Below are positions 1 to 6,792 of a stretch of DNA of 32,098 nucleotides, piece after piece. Position 1 is the first letter of the stretch. Each line of letters opens with the position of its first letter. The stretch comes from an uncultured Clostridia bacterium (GTDB taxonomy: Bacteria; Bacillota; Clostridia; TANB77; CAG-508): positions 1-32,098 of the forward strand of contig CAJFLB010000021.1 in the NCBI GenBank assembly GCA_904387305.1, given 5' to 3'. Under the pieces are notes generated by a model. It had not been told where the DNA came from. It did not search any database and saw only the letters and a list, made by a program, of their open reading frames with translations. Position numbers and translations under genes: made by a program.

Positions 1-84
1 GATAAAAATATAAAATTAAATAGGAATCTCGAAAATCAAGAAACAAAGTTAATTCAGGATTTTAATGAAGAGAAATCCTACTAA
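1..84 (+). CDS. C-terminal end of an unknown protein (partial)
   Basis: An open frame runs from the first base for 27 codons to TAA at 82-84. The visible tail is rich in Asn, Glu, Lys and Gln and ends in the residues EEKSY, so it looks like a soluble, possibly helical C-terminus. Base composition is like the neighbouring housekeeping genes. There is too little sequence to recognise a family. A promoter-like sequence begins 32 bases after the stop, so transcription units probably change here. The gene belongs to whatever lies to the left of the window. Confidence 0.5.
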   Translation, partial: DKNIKLNRNLENQETKLIQDFNEEKSY

Positions 85-115
85 AAATTTATGCTATCTG
101 TTTGACAAACCTACA

Positions 116-144
116 TTGCATTTTGTGAAAATTTGTGGTATAAT
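116..144 (+). promoter_or_regulatory. Predicted promoter with extended -10, pointing at the 3' end of the minus-strand small gene
   Basis: TTGCAT at 116-121, a 17-base spacer and TATAAT at 139-144, preceded by TG at the extended -10 position. No plausible plus-strand gene follows. A transcript from about 151 would run into the hairpin at 255-276 and so be antisense to the end of the small minus-strand gene. Confidence 0.5.
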
Positions 145-209
145 ATTGACAGAAACAGGAAGAAATGTTACAATTCGATTACTCAGATATTACATTTTGA
201 TAATATCTA

Positions 210-238
210 TTGACAAAAGATAATACGTATTATATAAA
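210..238 (+). promoter_or_regulatory. Predicted strong promoter, antisense to the minus-strand small gene
   Basis: TTGACA at 210-215, a 17-base spacer and TATAAA at 233-238. The predicted start near 245 lies just before the terminator hairpin of the opposing gene. RNA from here would be fully complementary to that gene's terminator and coding region. No plus-strand ORF follows, so an antisense RNA is the simplest reading. The region is AT-rich, so a chance match is possible. Confidence 0.45.
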
Positions 239-254
239 TAATTTAATAAAAATA

Positions 255-276
255 GAGTAAGGCTTTCGCCTCACTC
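255..276 (-). terminator. Rho-independent terminator of the small membrane-protein gene
   Basis: On the minus strand a 9-bp stem with one G-T wobble closes on a GAAA tetraloop and is followed by TATTTTTATT. The first arm contains the TGA stop codon of the gene, so terminator and stop overlap. Confidence 0.8.
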
Positions 277-435
277 ACTAGTTGAATTTTTTTGAGATTG
301 GTTGATATTAGCTTCCGCTGGGCTGATATCAACTTTTTCTTTGTCTAGATGAATTTGATATCCCAAGACACCAATCACACCTGCCAGCACAGCTAAACAA
401 AGAATTACAAACCCAATTCCTATGTACTTCTCCAC
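271..435 (-). CDS. Small single-pass membrane protein, 54 aa, unknown function
   Basis: GTG start at 435 preceded by AAGGAGGG with about 6 bases of spacing; stop TGA at 271-273. The product starts with a short charged stretch, then one membrane segment (about residues 5-26, rich in Ile, Val, Leu and Gly), then a polar tail of about 28 residues ending NSTSE. The coding region is visibly richer in G and C than its neighbours, which suggests a different origin. It has its own promoter (574-603), a long structured leader and a terminator that overlaps its stop. Plus-strand promoters face it. This set-up resembles type I toxin-antitoxin genes, but the polar, not strongly basic, tail is not a known toxin signature that I recognise. 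An alternative is a small regulatory or phage-derived membrane protein. Confidence 0.65.
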   Translation of the reverse strand: MEKYIGIGFVILCLAVLAGVIGVLGYQIHLDKEKVDISPAEANINQSQKNSTSE

Positions 436-443
436 AGGGCAAC

Positions 444-557
444 CCTCCTTCTTTCGTATTTACACCTTGCAGTCAAAAGAAAGCTAGGTGCATAAAATAA
501 TATTTAAGTTGGACATAGAAGTTAAATACTAATCTATGCACCCAACCCGAAGGAGGT
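444..557 (-). promoter_or_regulatory. Self-complementary leader that can mask the Shine-Dalgarno of the small membrane gene
   Basis: Read on the minus strand, CCTCCTTC near the predicted mRNA 5' end (550-557) is perfectly complementary to GAAGGAGG of the ribosome binding site (444-451). Nested inside is a perfect 8-bp pair, GGTGCATA (536-543) with TATGCACC (488-495). Together they would fold the leader into a long-range structure that hides the ribosome binding site. Confidence 0.6.
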
Positions 558-573
558 ATTCAACTGTTCATTA

Positions 574-603
574 CTATATCAAAAATTATACTACCTAGTC
601 AAT
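574..603 (-). promoter_or_regulatory. Predicted promoter of the small membrane-protein gene
   Basis: On the minus strand: TTGACT (598-603), an 18-base spacer and TATAGT (574-579) with TG at the extended -10 position. The predicted start near 567 gives a leader of about 130 bases, whose first bases include the anti-Shine-Dalgarno segment. The 436-808 stretch otherwise holds no gene that I can see. Confidence 0.55.
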
Positions 604-768
604 ACTTTAATCGACATAAAAACAAATAAATTTACTAAAAATCACATGGTATTTTCTACAAAATGAATACAATATATTCAAACCAATATACTATATTATT
701 AATTAGAATTGGTTAAAATTTTCGTATAAGAAAATAGCACTTTTCCACCATAGTGAACAAGGTTTATT

Positions 769-810
769 ATATCTATACCTTAAAGAGAATGTAAGAGGAG
801 ATATAGATAT
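769..810 (+). promoter_or_regulatory. Inverted repeat covering the start codon of the 809 ORF
   Basis: ATATCTATA at 769-777 is perfectly complementary to TATAGATAT at 802-810. The right arm covers the spacer after AGAGGAG and the first two bases of the ATG at 809. In RNA this 9-bp stem would hold the ribosome binding site in its loop and hide the start. Confidence 0.4.
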
Positions 811-1003
811 GAAAGATGTAGTATTAAATAAAGTAGTGAAAGAATTATTTTATATTCAAGAAGATATGTATCAAAATATAAGAAAGAAAATGAACAAAAA
901 AGATAATTACTTTAGTGAAAAAGAGATGAAAAATATAGAAGAGATTACGCCTAAAATAAAAACAATAGATTACTTAGAAATTGGCAATCTATTGAGAATA
1001 CTA

Positions 1004-1015
<12 letters not shown>
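809..1015 (+). CDS. Small Lys/Glu-rich protein, 68 aa, unknown; possibly truncated
   Basis: ATG at 809 follows AGAGGAG with 8 bases of spacing. The product has no membrane segment and is dominated by Lys, Glu, Ile and Asn, so it should be soluble and mostly helical. I do not recognise a family. The final residues W-S-G and the stop TAG are encoded by the antisense of the tRNA-Gly CCA end and acceptor stem, an overlap of 12 bases. Real genes seldom end inside a tRNA by chance. The ORF may be the surviving part of a longer gene cut at a recombination site in the tRNA 3' end. It could also be a fortuitous ORF, although the ribosome binding site argues against that. Confidence 0.4.
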
Positions 1016-1077
<62 letters not shown>

Positions 1078-1086
1078 ATATACAAT

Positions 1087-1115
1087 ATTATATAATGAAA
1101 TTGAAAAAAATTCAA
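1087..1115 (-). promoter_or_regulatory. Promoter of tRNA-Gly
   Basis: On the minus strand: TTGAAT (1110-1115), a 17-base spacer and TATAAT (1087-1092). This places the start a few bases before the tRNA 5' end at 1077. Confidence 0.7.
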
Positions 1116-1187
1116 TAAAGATATTTTATTTTCATAATTTTCATGTTATAATGATATAGAAAGATTATTATAAAATGGGAGAAATTT

Positions 1188-1937
1188 ATGAATCAAATAT
1201 TAGTAACAAAGAAATTATACATAACACCTGAGCTAAAAAGAAAGAAAAAAGTATATAAAGCAAATTTCATATTATCTGTATTTTTCTTAATTGTTCTAAT
1301 ATCTGTATACATATATGCAGCATATGATAGGGACAAGGCAGAAGCAATGTCGCAAGATATTTTAGCAAATGCAGAAGCTGAGCAAGAAGATAATACTGTA
1401 GCTGATAGTGATATACTAATTGCAGTATTAAATGATACCACTGATGATGGAACAGAAACACCTGTGGTTACAGTTAATACAAATCCAACAGTAACAAAAA
1501 CAAAACAACAATCACAATCAGGATATACATATGTAACAGATGGAAAAATAGTCATTCCTAAGTTAGGGATTGAATATGGAATATTAGATGGGGAAACAGA
1601 TTCAGAAGCAGAAACGGAAGAATTATTAAGAATGTCACCAGTAAAATTCCATGGACCAGAAATTAATACAGTAGGAAATTATTGTATTGTAGGACATAAT
1701 TATAGAAATTCAAGATTTTTTAGTAAAGTACCAACTTTGGTAAATGGAGATATCATACAAATAACAGACTTTGCAGACAATAGCACAGTGGAATATGAAG
1801 TTTATGATAAATATACAGTTGTACCAGAAGATGTAAGCTGTACTTCTCAAAACACAGATGGAAGAACAGAAATTACATTAATTACTTGCACAGACGATAG
1901 TAGTCAAAGATGGATTATAAAGGCAAGAGCAATTTAA
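1188..1937 (+). CDS. Sortase family transpeptidase
   Basis: Predicted membrane-anchored cysteine transpeptidase that cleaves a sorting signal in surface proteins and joins them to peptidoglycan or to other subunits. The 249-residue product has a basic cytoplasmic start, one membrane segment (about 26-46), an acidic Thr-rich linker to about residue 115 and a C-terminal sortase barrel. The catalytic triad is visible: His170 in GHNY, Cys234 in TLITCT and Arg241 in SQRW. The TLxTC signature recalls class D-like enzymes; the class is uncertain. The start is chosen for the GGGAGAA upstream. An extended -10 (TGTTATAAT, 1145-1152) is the likely promoter element. No substrate with an LPXTG-type signal is encoded nearby, so it probably acts on proteins made elsewhere. 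A terminator follows at 1966. Confidence 0.9.
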   Translation: MNQILVTKKLYITPELKRKKKVYKANFILSVFFLIVLISVYIYAAYDRDKAEAMSQDILANAEAEQEDNTVADSDILIAVLNDTTDDGTETPVVTVNTNPTVTKTKQQSQSGYTYVTDGKIVIPKLGIEYGILDGETDSEAETEELLRMSPVKFHGPEINTVGNYCIVGHNYRNSRFFSKVPTLVNGDIIQITDFADNSTVEYEVYDKYTVVPEDVSCTSQNTDGRTEITLITCTDDSSQRWIIKARAI

Positions 1938-1965
1938 TTTAGATATAAACAATGAAAAAATATGG

Positions 1966-1993
1966 AAAACAAGTCGTTTTGACTTGTTTTTTT
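1966..1993 (+). terminator. Terminator after the sortase gene
   Basis: Perfect 10-bp stem AAAACAAGTC/GACTTGTTTT with loop GTTTT, running into a T tract. Confidence 0.85.
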
Positions 1994-2012
1994 AATGGTT
2001 TCAGTATATAAT
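1984..2012 (+). promoter_or_regulatory. Predicted promoter of gatCAB
   Basis: TTGTTT at 1984-1989, a 17-base spacer and TATAAT at 2007-2012, about 30 bases before the gatC start. The -35 overlaps the T tract of the preceding terminator. Confidence 0.5.
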
Positions 2013-2043
2013 AAAAACCAAATTAAATGTAGGAGATGATTAT

Positions 2044-2331
2044 ATGCAAGTAAGTAAAGAAGAAATTTTGCACATTGCAAATTTAGCCAATTTAACATTG
2101 GAAGAAAATGAAATTCAACAATATTTGGATAATTTACAAGAAATTTTAGATTTTGCAAATATTGTAAATAATGCGAATACAGACAAGTTAGATATTACAA
2201 TAGGAGCTAATGAAGCAAAAAACGTATTTAGAAAAGATGAGGTAGAAGTATTTAAAGATAATCAAGCTTTATTTATGAATGCACCAAGTGAAGAACAAAA
2301 TATGTTTAAAATACCAAAAGTAATTAATTAA
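2044..2331 (+). CDS. gatC: Asp/Glu-tRNA(Asn/Gln) amidotransferase subunit C
   Basis: GatC is the small stabilising subunit of the GatCAB complex, which amidates misacylated Glu-tRNA(Gln) and Asp-tRNA(Asn) in the cytoplasm. At 95 residues it has the normal length. The N-terminal part, with the I-A-x-L-A-x-L motif after VSKEEIL, is the usual helical region that packs on GatA. The C-terminal extension ends in the typical F-K-I-P-K-V-I segment that wraps around GatA. The ATG follows AGGAG with good spacing. It is the first gene of gatC-gatA-gatB. Unlike many operons, the three genes are separated by spacers of 94 and 245 bases that contain structured repeats. Confidence 0.95.
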   Translation: MQVSKEEILHIANLANLTLEENEIQQYLDNLQEILDFANIVNNANTDKLDITIGANEAKNVFRKDEVEVFKDNQALFMNAPSEEQNMFKIPKVIN

Positions 2332-2348
2332 AAATGAGATAAATATAG

Positions 2349-2394
2349 GGAAGGTGTATGATGGCGAAATCAAGGATTTCGACACATACATGTG
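2349..2394 (+). repeat. Structured intergenic repeat, copy 1 (gatC-gatA spacer)
   Basis: Core GAAGGTGTATGATGG is followed by a hairpin: outer pair TGTATG (2355-2360) with CATACA (2385-2390), internal loop, inner pair CGAAATC (2365-2371) with GATTTCG (2375-2381) and loop AAG. It ends in ATGTG like the other copies, but lacks the second hairpin. Confidence 0.75.
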
Positions 2395-2425
2395 TAATAA
2401 AAGGCTAAAGAAGGAGGATTAGTGA

Positions 2426-3901
2426 ATGGAAATTACAGAATTAACGGTTTACGAATTACAAGAAAAGTTAAAAAGCAAAGAATTAAGTATAAAAGATATT
2501 ACAAAGGCATATGCAGATAGAATCAAAGAAAAAGAAAATGATGTGAAAGCTTTTGTGACAGTATTAACAGATGATGCTACTAAAAAAGCAGAGGAAATGC
2601 AAAAAAAGATAGATAAAGGTGAAGTAAAGGGAGCCTTTGCAGGAATTCCAATAGGAATTAAAGATAATATATGCACAAAAGGTGTAAAAACAACTTGCAG
2701 TTCTAAAATGTTAGAAAATTTTGTGTCACCATATGATGCAACTGTTATGGAAAAGATAAATGATGAAAATATGATTAATCTTGGAAAATTAAATATGGAT
2801 GAATTTGCTATGGGAGGTTCAACAGAATATTCATATTTTTATCCAACAAAAAATCCATGGAATTTAAATAAAGTACCAGGTGGTTCTTCAGGAGGAAGTG
2901 CAGCAGCTGTAGCTGCCAATATGGTACCATGGGCATTAGGTAGTGATACAGGAGGATCTATCAGAGAACCAGCAAGTTTTTGTGGTGTTGTAGGATTAAA
3001 ACCAACTTATGGATTGGTATCAAGATATGGATTAGTTGCCTTTGCTTCATCATTAGATCAAATTGGTCCAATTACAAAAGACGTTAGAGATGCAGCTATG
3101 TTATTAAATATCATTGCAGGTCATGATAAAAAAGATACTACATCAGTAGACATAGAGAAAAAAGATTATGCAGCATGTTTAAAAGGTGATGTAAAAGGAT
3201 TAAAAATTGGTGTTCCAAAAGAATTTTATGCAGAAGGAATCAATGAAGAAGTAAAAGCAAAATTATATGAGGCAATTGATAGATATAAAAAATTAGGAGC
3301 AGAAATTGAAGAATTCTCATTAGATATTGCAAAATATTCTTTAGCATCATATTACATTATTGCCTGTGCCGAAGCTAGTTCAAATTTAGGAAGATTTGAT
3401 GGAATCAGATATACTTATAGAACAGGAGAATTTAAAAACTTAAAAGAATTATACAAAAAATCGAGAAGTGAAGGATTTGGTCCAGAGGTTAAAAGAAGAA
3501 TCATTCTTGGAACTTATGTGTTATCATCAGGATATTATGATGCGTATTACAAAAAAGCACAAAAAGTACGTACATTAGTAATGAATGAATTTAATAAAGC
3601 TTTTGAAAAATATGATGTGATTTTAGTACCAACATCACCAACAGTCGCATTTGATATTGGTTCTAAATCAAACAATCCATTGGAAATGTATTTAGCAGAT
3701 ATTTGCACAGTTTCAGTAAATATTGCAGGACTTCCAGGTATTTCTATTCCATGTGGCGTTGATAAAGAAGGTATGCCAGTAGGAATGCAATTAATCGGAA
3801 ATAAATTCTGTGAAGACACCATTTTAAATGCAGCTTATACATTTGAGCAAGATTTGAAATTTAGAGAAAATCATAAACCAGAATTTAAAAGAGAACAATA
3901 G
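2426..3901 (+). CDS. gatA: Asp/Glu-tRNA(Asn/Gln) amidotransferase subunit A
   Basis: GatA is the amidase that releases ammonia from glutamine for transamidation of Glu-tRNA(Gln) or Asp-tRNA(Asn). The 491-residue product is full length for the family. The Ser-cisSer-Lys triad is complete and at the canonical numbers: Lys79 in GIKDNI, Ser154 in GGSSGGS and Ser178 in GSDTGGS. The ATG at 2426 follows AAGGAGG. It sits between gatC and gatB. The stop codon at 3899-3901 touches a perfect inverted repeat that begins at 3901. Presence of GatCAB implies that the organism makes Gln-tRNA and/or Asn-tRNA by the indirect route (inference from the family). Confidence 0.97.
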   Translation: MEITELTVYELQEKLKSKELSIKDITKAYADRIKEKENDVKAFVTVLTDDATKKAEEMQKKIDKGEVKGAFAGIPIGIKDNICTKGVKTTCSSKMLENFVSPYDATVMEKINDENMINLGKLNMDEFAMGGSTEYSYFYPTKNPWNLNKVPGGSSGGSAAAVAANMVPWALGSDTGGSIREPASFCGVVGLKPTYGLVSRYGLVAFASSLDQIGPITKDVRDAAMLLNIIAGHDKKDTTSVDIEKKDYAACLKGDVKGLKIGVPKEFYAEGINEEVKAKLYEAIDRYKKLGAEIEEFSLDIAKYSLASYYIIACAEASSNLGRFDGIRYTYRTGEFKNLKELYKKSRSEGFGPEVKRRIILGTYVLSSGYYDAYYKKAQKVRTLVMNEFNKAFEKYDVILVPTSPTVAFDIGSKSNNPLEMYLADICTVSVNIAGLPGISIPCGVDKEGMPVGMQLIGNKFCEDTILNAAYTFEQDLKFRENHKPEFKREQ

Positions 3902-4052
3902 TGGGCTTTCTAAAATATTTTTTCCGTTTATTGCAGTTTAAAGCCCACGTCATTGTTCGGCGCCAAATTTTACGTTAGTAAAATTTGTGTGCAATCGTTA
4001 GAGCGAAGCGACGTTCTTGTATAGGAAAAATTTGATTTTTCCTATACAAGAA
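3901..4052 (+). repeat. Cluster of hairpins in the gatA-gatB spacer
   Basis: There is no gene here. Three inverted repeats stand in series. GTGGGCTTT (3901-3909) pairs with AAAGCCCAC (3940-3948). CAAATTTTAC (3964-3973) pairs with GTAAAATTTG (3978-3987) around GTTA. A 17-bp perfect stem has arms at 4014-4030 and 4036-4052 and the 5-base loop TTTGA. The last stem carries the TTTTTCCTATACAA module that also lies next to the repeat upstream of clpX and of the 26715 NUDIX gene. The hairpins could slow RNA polymerase or protect the gatB message. Confidence 0.7.
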
Positions 4053-4130
4053 GAAAAGCGTGCGTTAGAGAAAGCAAGCTTTTGGCGCACAGATGTGAAG
4101 ACTGCTTGCGCAGTACTTCACGAATATAAG
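4053..4130 (+). repeat. Structured intergenic repeat, copy 2 (upstream of gatB)
   Basis: The first hairpin has outer pair GTGCG (4060-4064) with CGCAC (4086-4090) and inner pair AAAGC/GCTTT. The second hairpin is GTGAAGACTGC (4095-4105), loop TTGC, then GCAGT-A-CTTCAC (4110-4121), an 11-bp stem with one bulged A. It is the most complete copy, directly joined to the 17-bp stem on its left. Confidence 0.8.
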
Positions 4131-4146
4131 AAGAGGAGGAAGATAA

Positions 4147-5586
4147 ATGTCTAGAGAAGGTTATGAAGTAATTATAGGACTAGAAGTGCATGCAGAACTT
4201 TCTACAAAAACAAAAATATTTTGTTCATGTCCAACAAAATTTGGAGCAGCGCCTAATACACAAACTTGTCCAATCTGTATGGCAATGCCAGGAACATTAC
4301 CAGTATTAAATGAAAAAGTAGTAGAATATGCTGTAAAAGCAGGATTAGCAACTAATTGTGAAATATCTAGAAATAGTAAAAATGATAGAAAAAACTATTT
4401 CTATCCAGATTTACCAAAAGCATATCAAATTTCACAATATGATCAACCATTATGTGAGCATGGGTATGTAGAAATTGATACAAAAGAAGGAAAGAAAAAA
4501 ATTAGATTAACTAGAATTCATATAGAGGAAGATGCAGGTAAATTAAATCATGATGAATTTGCAGGAGGAAGCTTAGTAGATTTAAACAGAGCAGGAGTAC
4601 CGCTAATTGAAATTGTTTCAGAACCAGATTTAAGAAGTAGTGAGGAAGTAGAAGAATATTTAAAAAGACTAAAATCTATATTAGAATATATTGAAGTTTC
4701 TGACTGTAAAATGCAAGAAGGTTCTTTCAGAGCAGATGTCAATGTATCTGTTAGAAAAAAAGGAGATTCAAAACTAGGAACACGTACAGAAATGAAAAAT
4801 ATGAACTCTTTTAGAAGTATCACAAGAGCGATTGAATATGAAGTAGATAGACAAATTGATGTGATTGAAGATGGAGGAGAAGTAGAGCAAGAAACATTAA
4901 GATGGGATGATGTATCAGGAAAAACATTCCCTATGAGAGATAAAGAAGATGCACAAGATTACAGATACTTCCCAGATCCAGATTTAGTAGCTATCAAATT
5001 ATCAGAAGAATATATCGAAAATATTAAAAAGTCACTACCAGAATTACCAGAAAGCAGAAAAGAAAGATATCTAAAAGAATATGGATTATCAGAAAAAGAT
5101 GCTAATATCATTACAGCGTCAAAATACCTATCAGATTTATTTGAAGGTGCTATCAAAGTATGTAATAATGCAAAAGCAGTTAACAACTGGATAATATCTG
5201 ATATATCAAGAATCTTAAATGAAACAGAAATGGAACCAATTGAAATTCCATTTGATAGTAATCAATTAGGAAAATTAGTAATCTTAATTGATAAAGGAAC
5301 GATTAGCTCAAGTATTGGCAAAAAGGTATTAGAGGAATTATTTGAAAATCCTAGAGATCCGGAAGAAATTATAAAAGAAAAAGGATGGATTCAAATATCA
5401 GATGAAGGTGCAATAAAAGAAGTTGTATTAAAAGTATTAGAAGCAAATCCACAATCAGTAGCAGATTATAAAGGCGGAAAAGATAAAGCCTTAGGTTTCT
5501 TAGTTGGACAAGCTATGAAAGAAACAAAAGGAAAAGCAAATCCACAGATGTTAAATAAAATGTTCTTAGAAGAATTGAAACGTTAG
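4147..5586 (+). CDS. gatB: Asp/Glu-tRNA(Asn/Gln) amidotransferase subunit B
   Basis: GatB binds the misacylated tRNA, phosphorylates the Glu or Asp side chain with ATP and receives ammonia from GatA. The 479-residue product is full length. The opening EVIIGLEVHAEL and the CSCPTKFG...TCPICMAMPGTLPVLN block, with four zinc-type cysteines, are the family signature. The YFYPDLPKAYQISQYDQP block and the C-terminal YqeY-like helical domain are also present. The ATG follows AAGAGGAGG with 8 bases of spacing. The stop TAG at 5584-5586 lies at the boundary of a MITE-like element, so the 3' end of the gene has been remodelled or is at least abutted by the insertion. Confidence 0.97.
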   Translation: MSREGYEVIIGLEVHAELSTKTKIFCSCPTKFGAAPNTQTCPICMAMPGTLPVLNEKVVEYAVKAGLATNCEISRNSKNDRKNYFYPDLPKAYQISQYDQPLCEHGYVEIDTKEGKKKIRLTRIHIEEDAGKLNHDEFAGGSLVDLNRAGVPLIEIVSEPDLRSSEEVEEYLKRLKSILEYIEVSDCKMQEGSFRADVNVSVRKKGDSKLGTRTEMKNMNSFRSITRAIEYEVDRQIDVIEDGGEVEQETLRWDDVSGKTFPMRDKEDAQDYRYFPDPDLVAIKLSEEYIENIKKSLPELPESRKERYLKEYGLSEKDANIITASKYLSDLFEGAIKVCNNAKAVNNWIISDISRILNETEMEPIEIPFDSNQLGKLVILIDKGTISSSIGKKVLEELFENPRDPEEIIKEKGWIQISDEGAIKEVVLKVLEANPQSVADYKGGKDKALGFLVGQAMKETKGKANPQMLNKMFLEELKR

Positions 5587-5901
5587 GGACGTGTCAAATT
5601 GGACAAAAAATGGACAAAAGGGACAGACCTATCATATAAACAATCAGGTGGGAATAGACAATATTTATTGCTCCGTTTTCAGAGATAAAACCAATTCAAA
5701 TAGGAAAGATTTTGAACAGAGAAAATCAAGAAATGAAATAAAGTTTAATAAAGACGAAGTTTGTGATAATGATTTTGAAACACAAAACTTCGTCTTTTAT
5801 AGTATATTGAAAATTTAGCATAAAATTGTTTCTATTAGAGTTGATAAATTTTTAGACCTGTCCCTTTTGGACGAAAAATGTCCAATTTAACACGTCCCTA
5901 A
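5583..5901. mobile_element. MITE-like element with 48-bp imperfect terminal inverted repeats
   Basis: Ends at 5583-5630 and 5854-5901 are inverted copies that match at about 37 of 48 positions. The outermost TTAGGGACGTGT/ACACGTCCCTAA is perfect. The element proper starts GGGACGTG and ends CACGTCCC with TA on each side, as expected for a TA target duplication of the Tc1/mariner-IS630 type. It has no transposase. The interior of about 220 bases has no gene and carries a terminator-like hairpin. This explains most of the 425-base gap between gatB and the phosphatase gene. Confidence 0.7.
5750..5801 (+). terminator. Terminator-like hairpin inside the MITE, probably ending gatCAB transcripts
   Basis: The arms at 5750-5765 (AAAGACGAAGTTTGTG) and 5781-5797 pair along their whole length with one extra base in the right arm. 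The loop is 15 bases, and TTTTATAG follows. Confidence 0.6.
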
Positions 5902-5923
5902 TGAACAAATTTTAGCAAACTAA

Positions 5924-5952
5924 TTGCAAAAAATACAAACTTGTGATATAAA
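5924..5952 (+). promoter_or_regulatory. Promoter of the prpC-prkC operon
   Basis: TTGCAA at 5924-5929, a 17-base spacer and TATAAA at 5947-5952 with TG at the extended -10 position. It starts 23 bases after the right end of the MITE. Confidence 0.65.
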
Positions 5953-6011
5953 AGATACAAGTATATTTATATGCATTTTGTATGAAAACAAAAAGAAAAC
6001 GAGGTGAAAAC

Positions 6012-6746
6012 ATGATAAAGGCTTACGCAAAATCAGATATAGGTAAAGTAAGAGAGATTAATCAAGATTATTATTATATATCTAATTCTTTAGATGAAGT
6101 TCAACTATATATGCTAGCAGATGGTATGGGGGGATATAAAGGCGGAGAAATTGCAAGTAGTCTTGCCGTTCAATCAGCAAAAAGTTATATAGAAAATAAT
6201 TTTAAAGAAATTCCAAAAGACAAAGATAGTATTATTCAATTAGTAGGAAGTAGTATGGAATATGCGAATATGGTAGTATATGAAAAATCAAAAGAAGATC
6301 CAGAATTAGAAGGAATGGGTACTACTTTAGAAGTATGTTTAATATATAATAATAGAGCCTTTATAGGTCATGTTGGAGATAGTAGAATATATAGAATTCG
6401 AAAAGAGTTTATGCGAAAATTAACACAAGATCACAGTTATGTGCAAAAATTAGTAAAGGATGGAACTATTACACAAGAACAAGCAGCACATCATCCTCAA
6501 AAAAATATGTTAATGAAGGCTTTAGGTTGCAATGCTTTTGTAGAACCAGATGTTATGATAAAGGGATTTTTAAAAGATGATATATTGATTATGAATTCAG
6601 ATGGGTTAACAAATTTGGTATCACAAGAACAAATATTTCAATGGGCCAAAAAAGACATAGAACAAGCGCCAAAAGAATTGGTAAAATTAGCAAATGACAA
6701 TGGAGGTTACGATAACATTACGGTTATAGTAATTAAAAATATATAA
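6012..6746 (+). CDS. prpC: PP2C-type protein phosphatase (Stp/PrpC)
   Basis: Metal-dependent serine/threonine phosphatase that reverses the action of the adjacent PASTA kinase. From the ATG at 6012, which has GAGGTG six bases upstream, it is 244 residues, the normal single-domain length. An upstream in-frame ATG at 5982 lacks a ribosome binding site. Metal-binding motifs are visible: Asp19 in NQD, DGMGG at 37-41, the GHVGDSR block, SDGLTN and the C-terminal GGYDNIT. There is no membrane segment, so it acts in the cytoplasm on the intracellular kinase domain and its targets. It is followed after 46 bases by prkC; the pairing is conserved across Firmicutes. Confidence 0.95.
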   Translation: MIKAYAKSDIGKVREINQDYYYISNSLDEVQLYMLADGMGGYKGGEIASSLAVQSAKSYIENNFKEIPKDKDSIIQLVGSSMEYANMVVYEKSKEDPELEGMGTTLEVCLIYNNRAFIGHVGDSRIYRIRKEFMRKLTQDHSYVQKLVKDGTITQEQAAHHPQKNMLMKALGCNAFVEPDVMIKGFLKDDILIMNSDGLTNLVSQEQIFQWAKKDIEQAPKELVKLANDNGGYDNITVIVIKNI

Positions 6747-6792
6747 AAATCAAAAGCAATCTACATATTAAACATATTAAGGAGAGATAAAT

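Noticed and set aside
1193..1555. A 120-codon minus-strand frame
   Set aside because: It is a shadow of the sortase gene with no start signals.
2332..2425. A T-box or other tRNA-sensing leader for gatCAB
   Set aside because: No T-box sequence or specifier stem was seen; the structure here is the dispersed repeat.
5591..5818. A 75-codon open frame starting at GTG inside the gap after gatB
   Set aside because: It lies entirely within the MITE-like element, starts in its terminal repeat, has no ribosome binding site and encodes repeat-derived residues.
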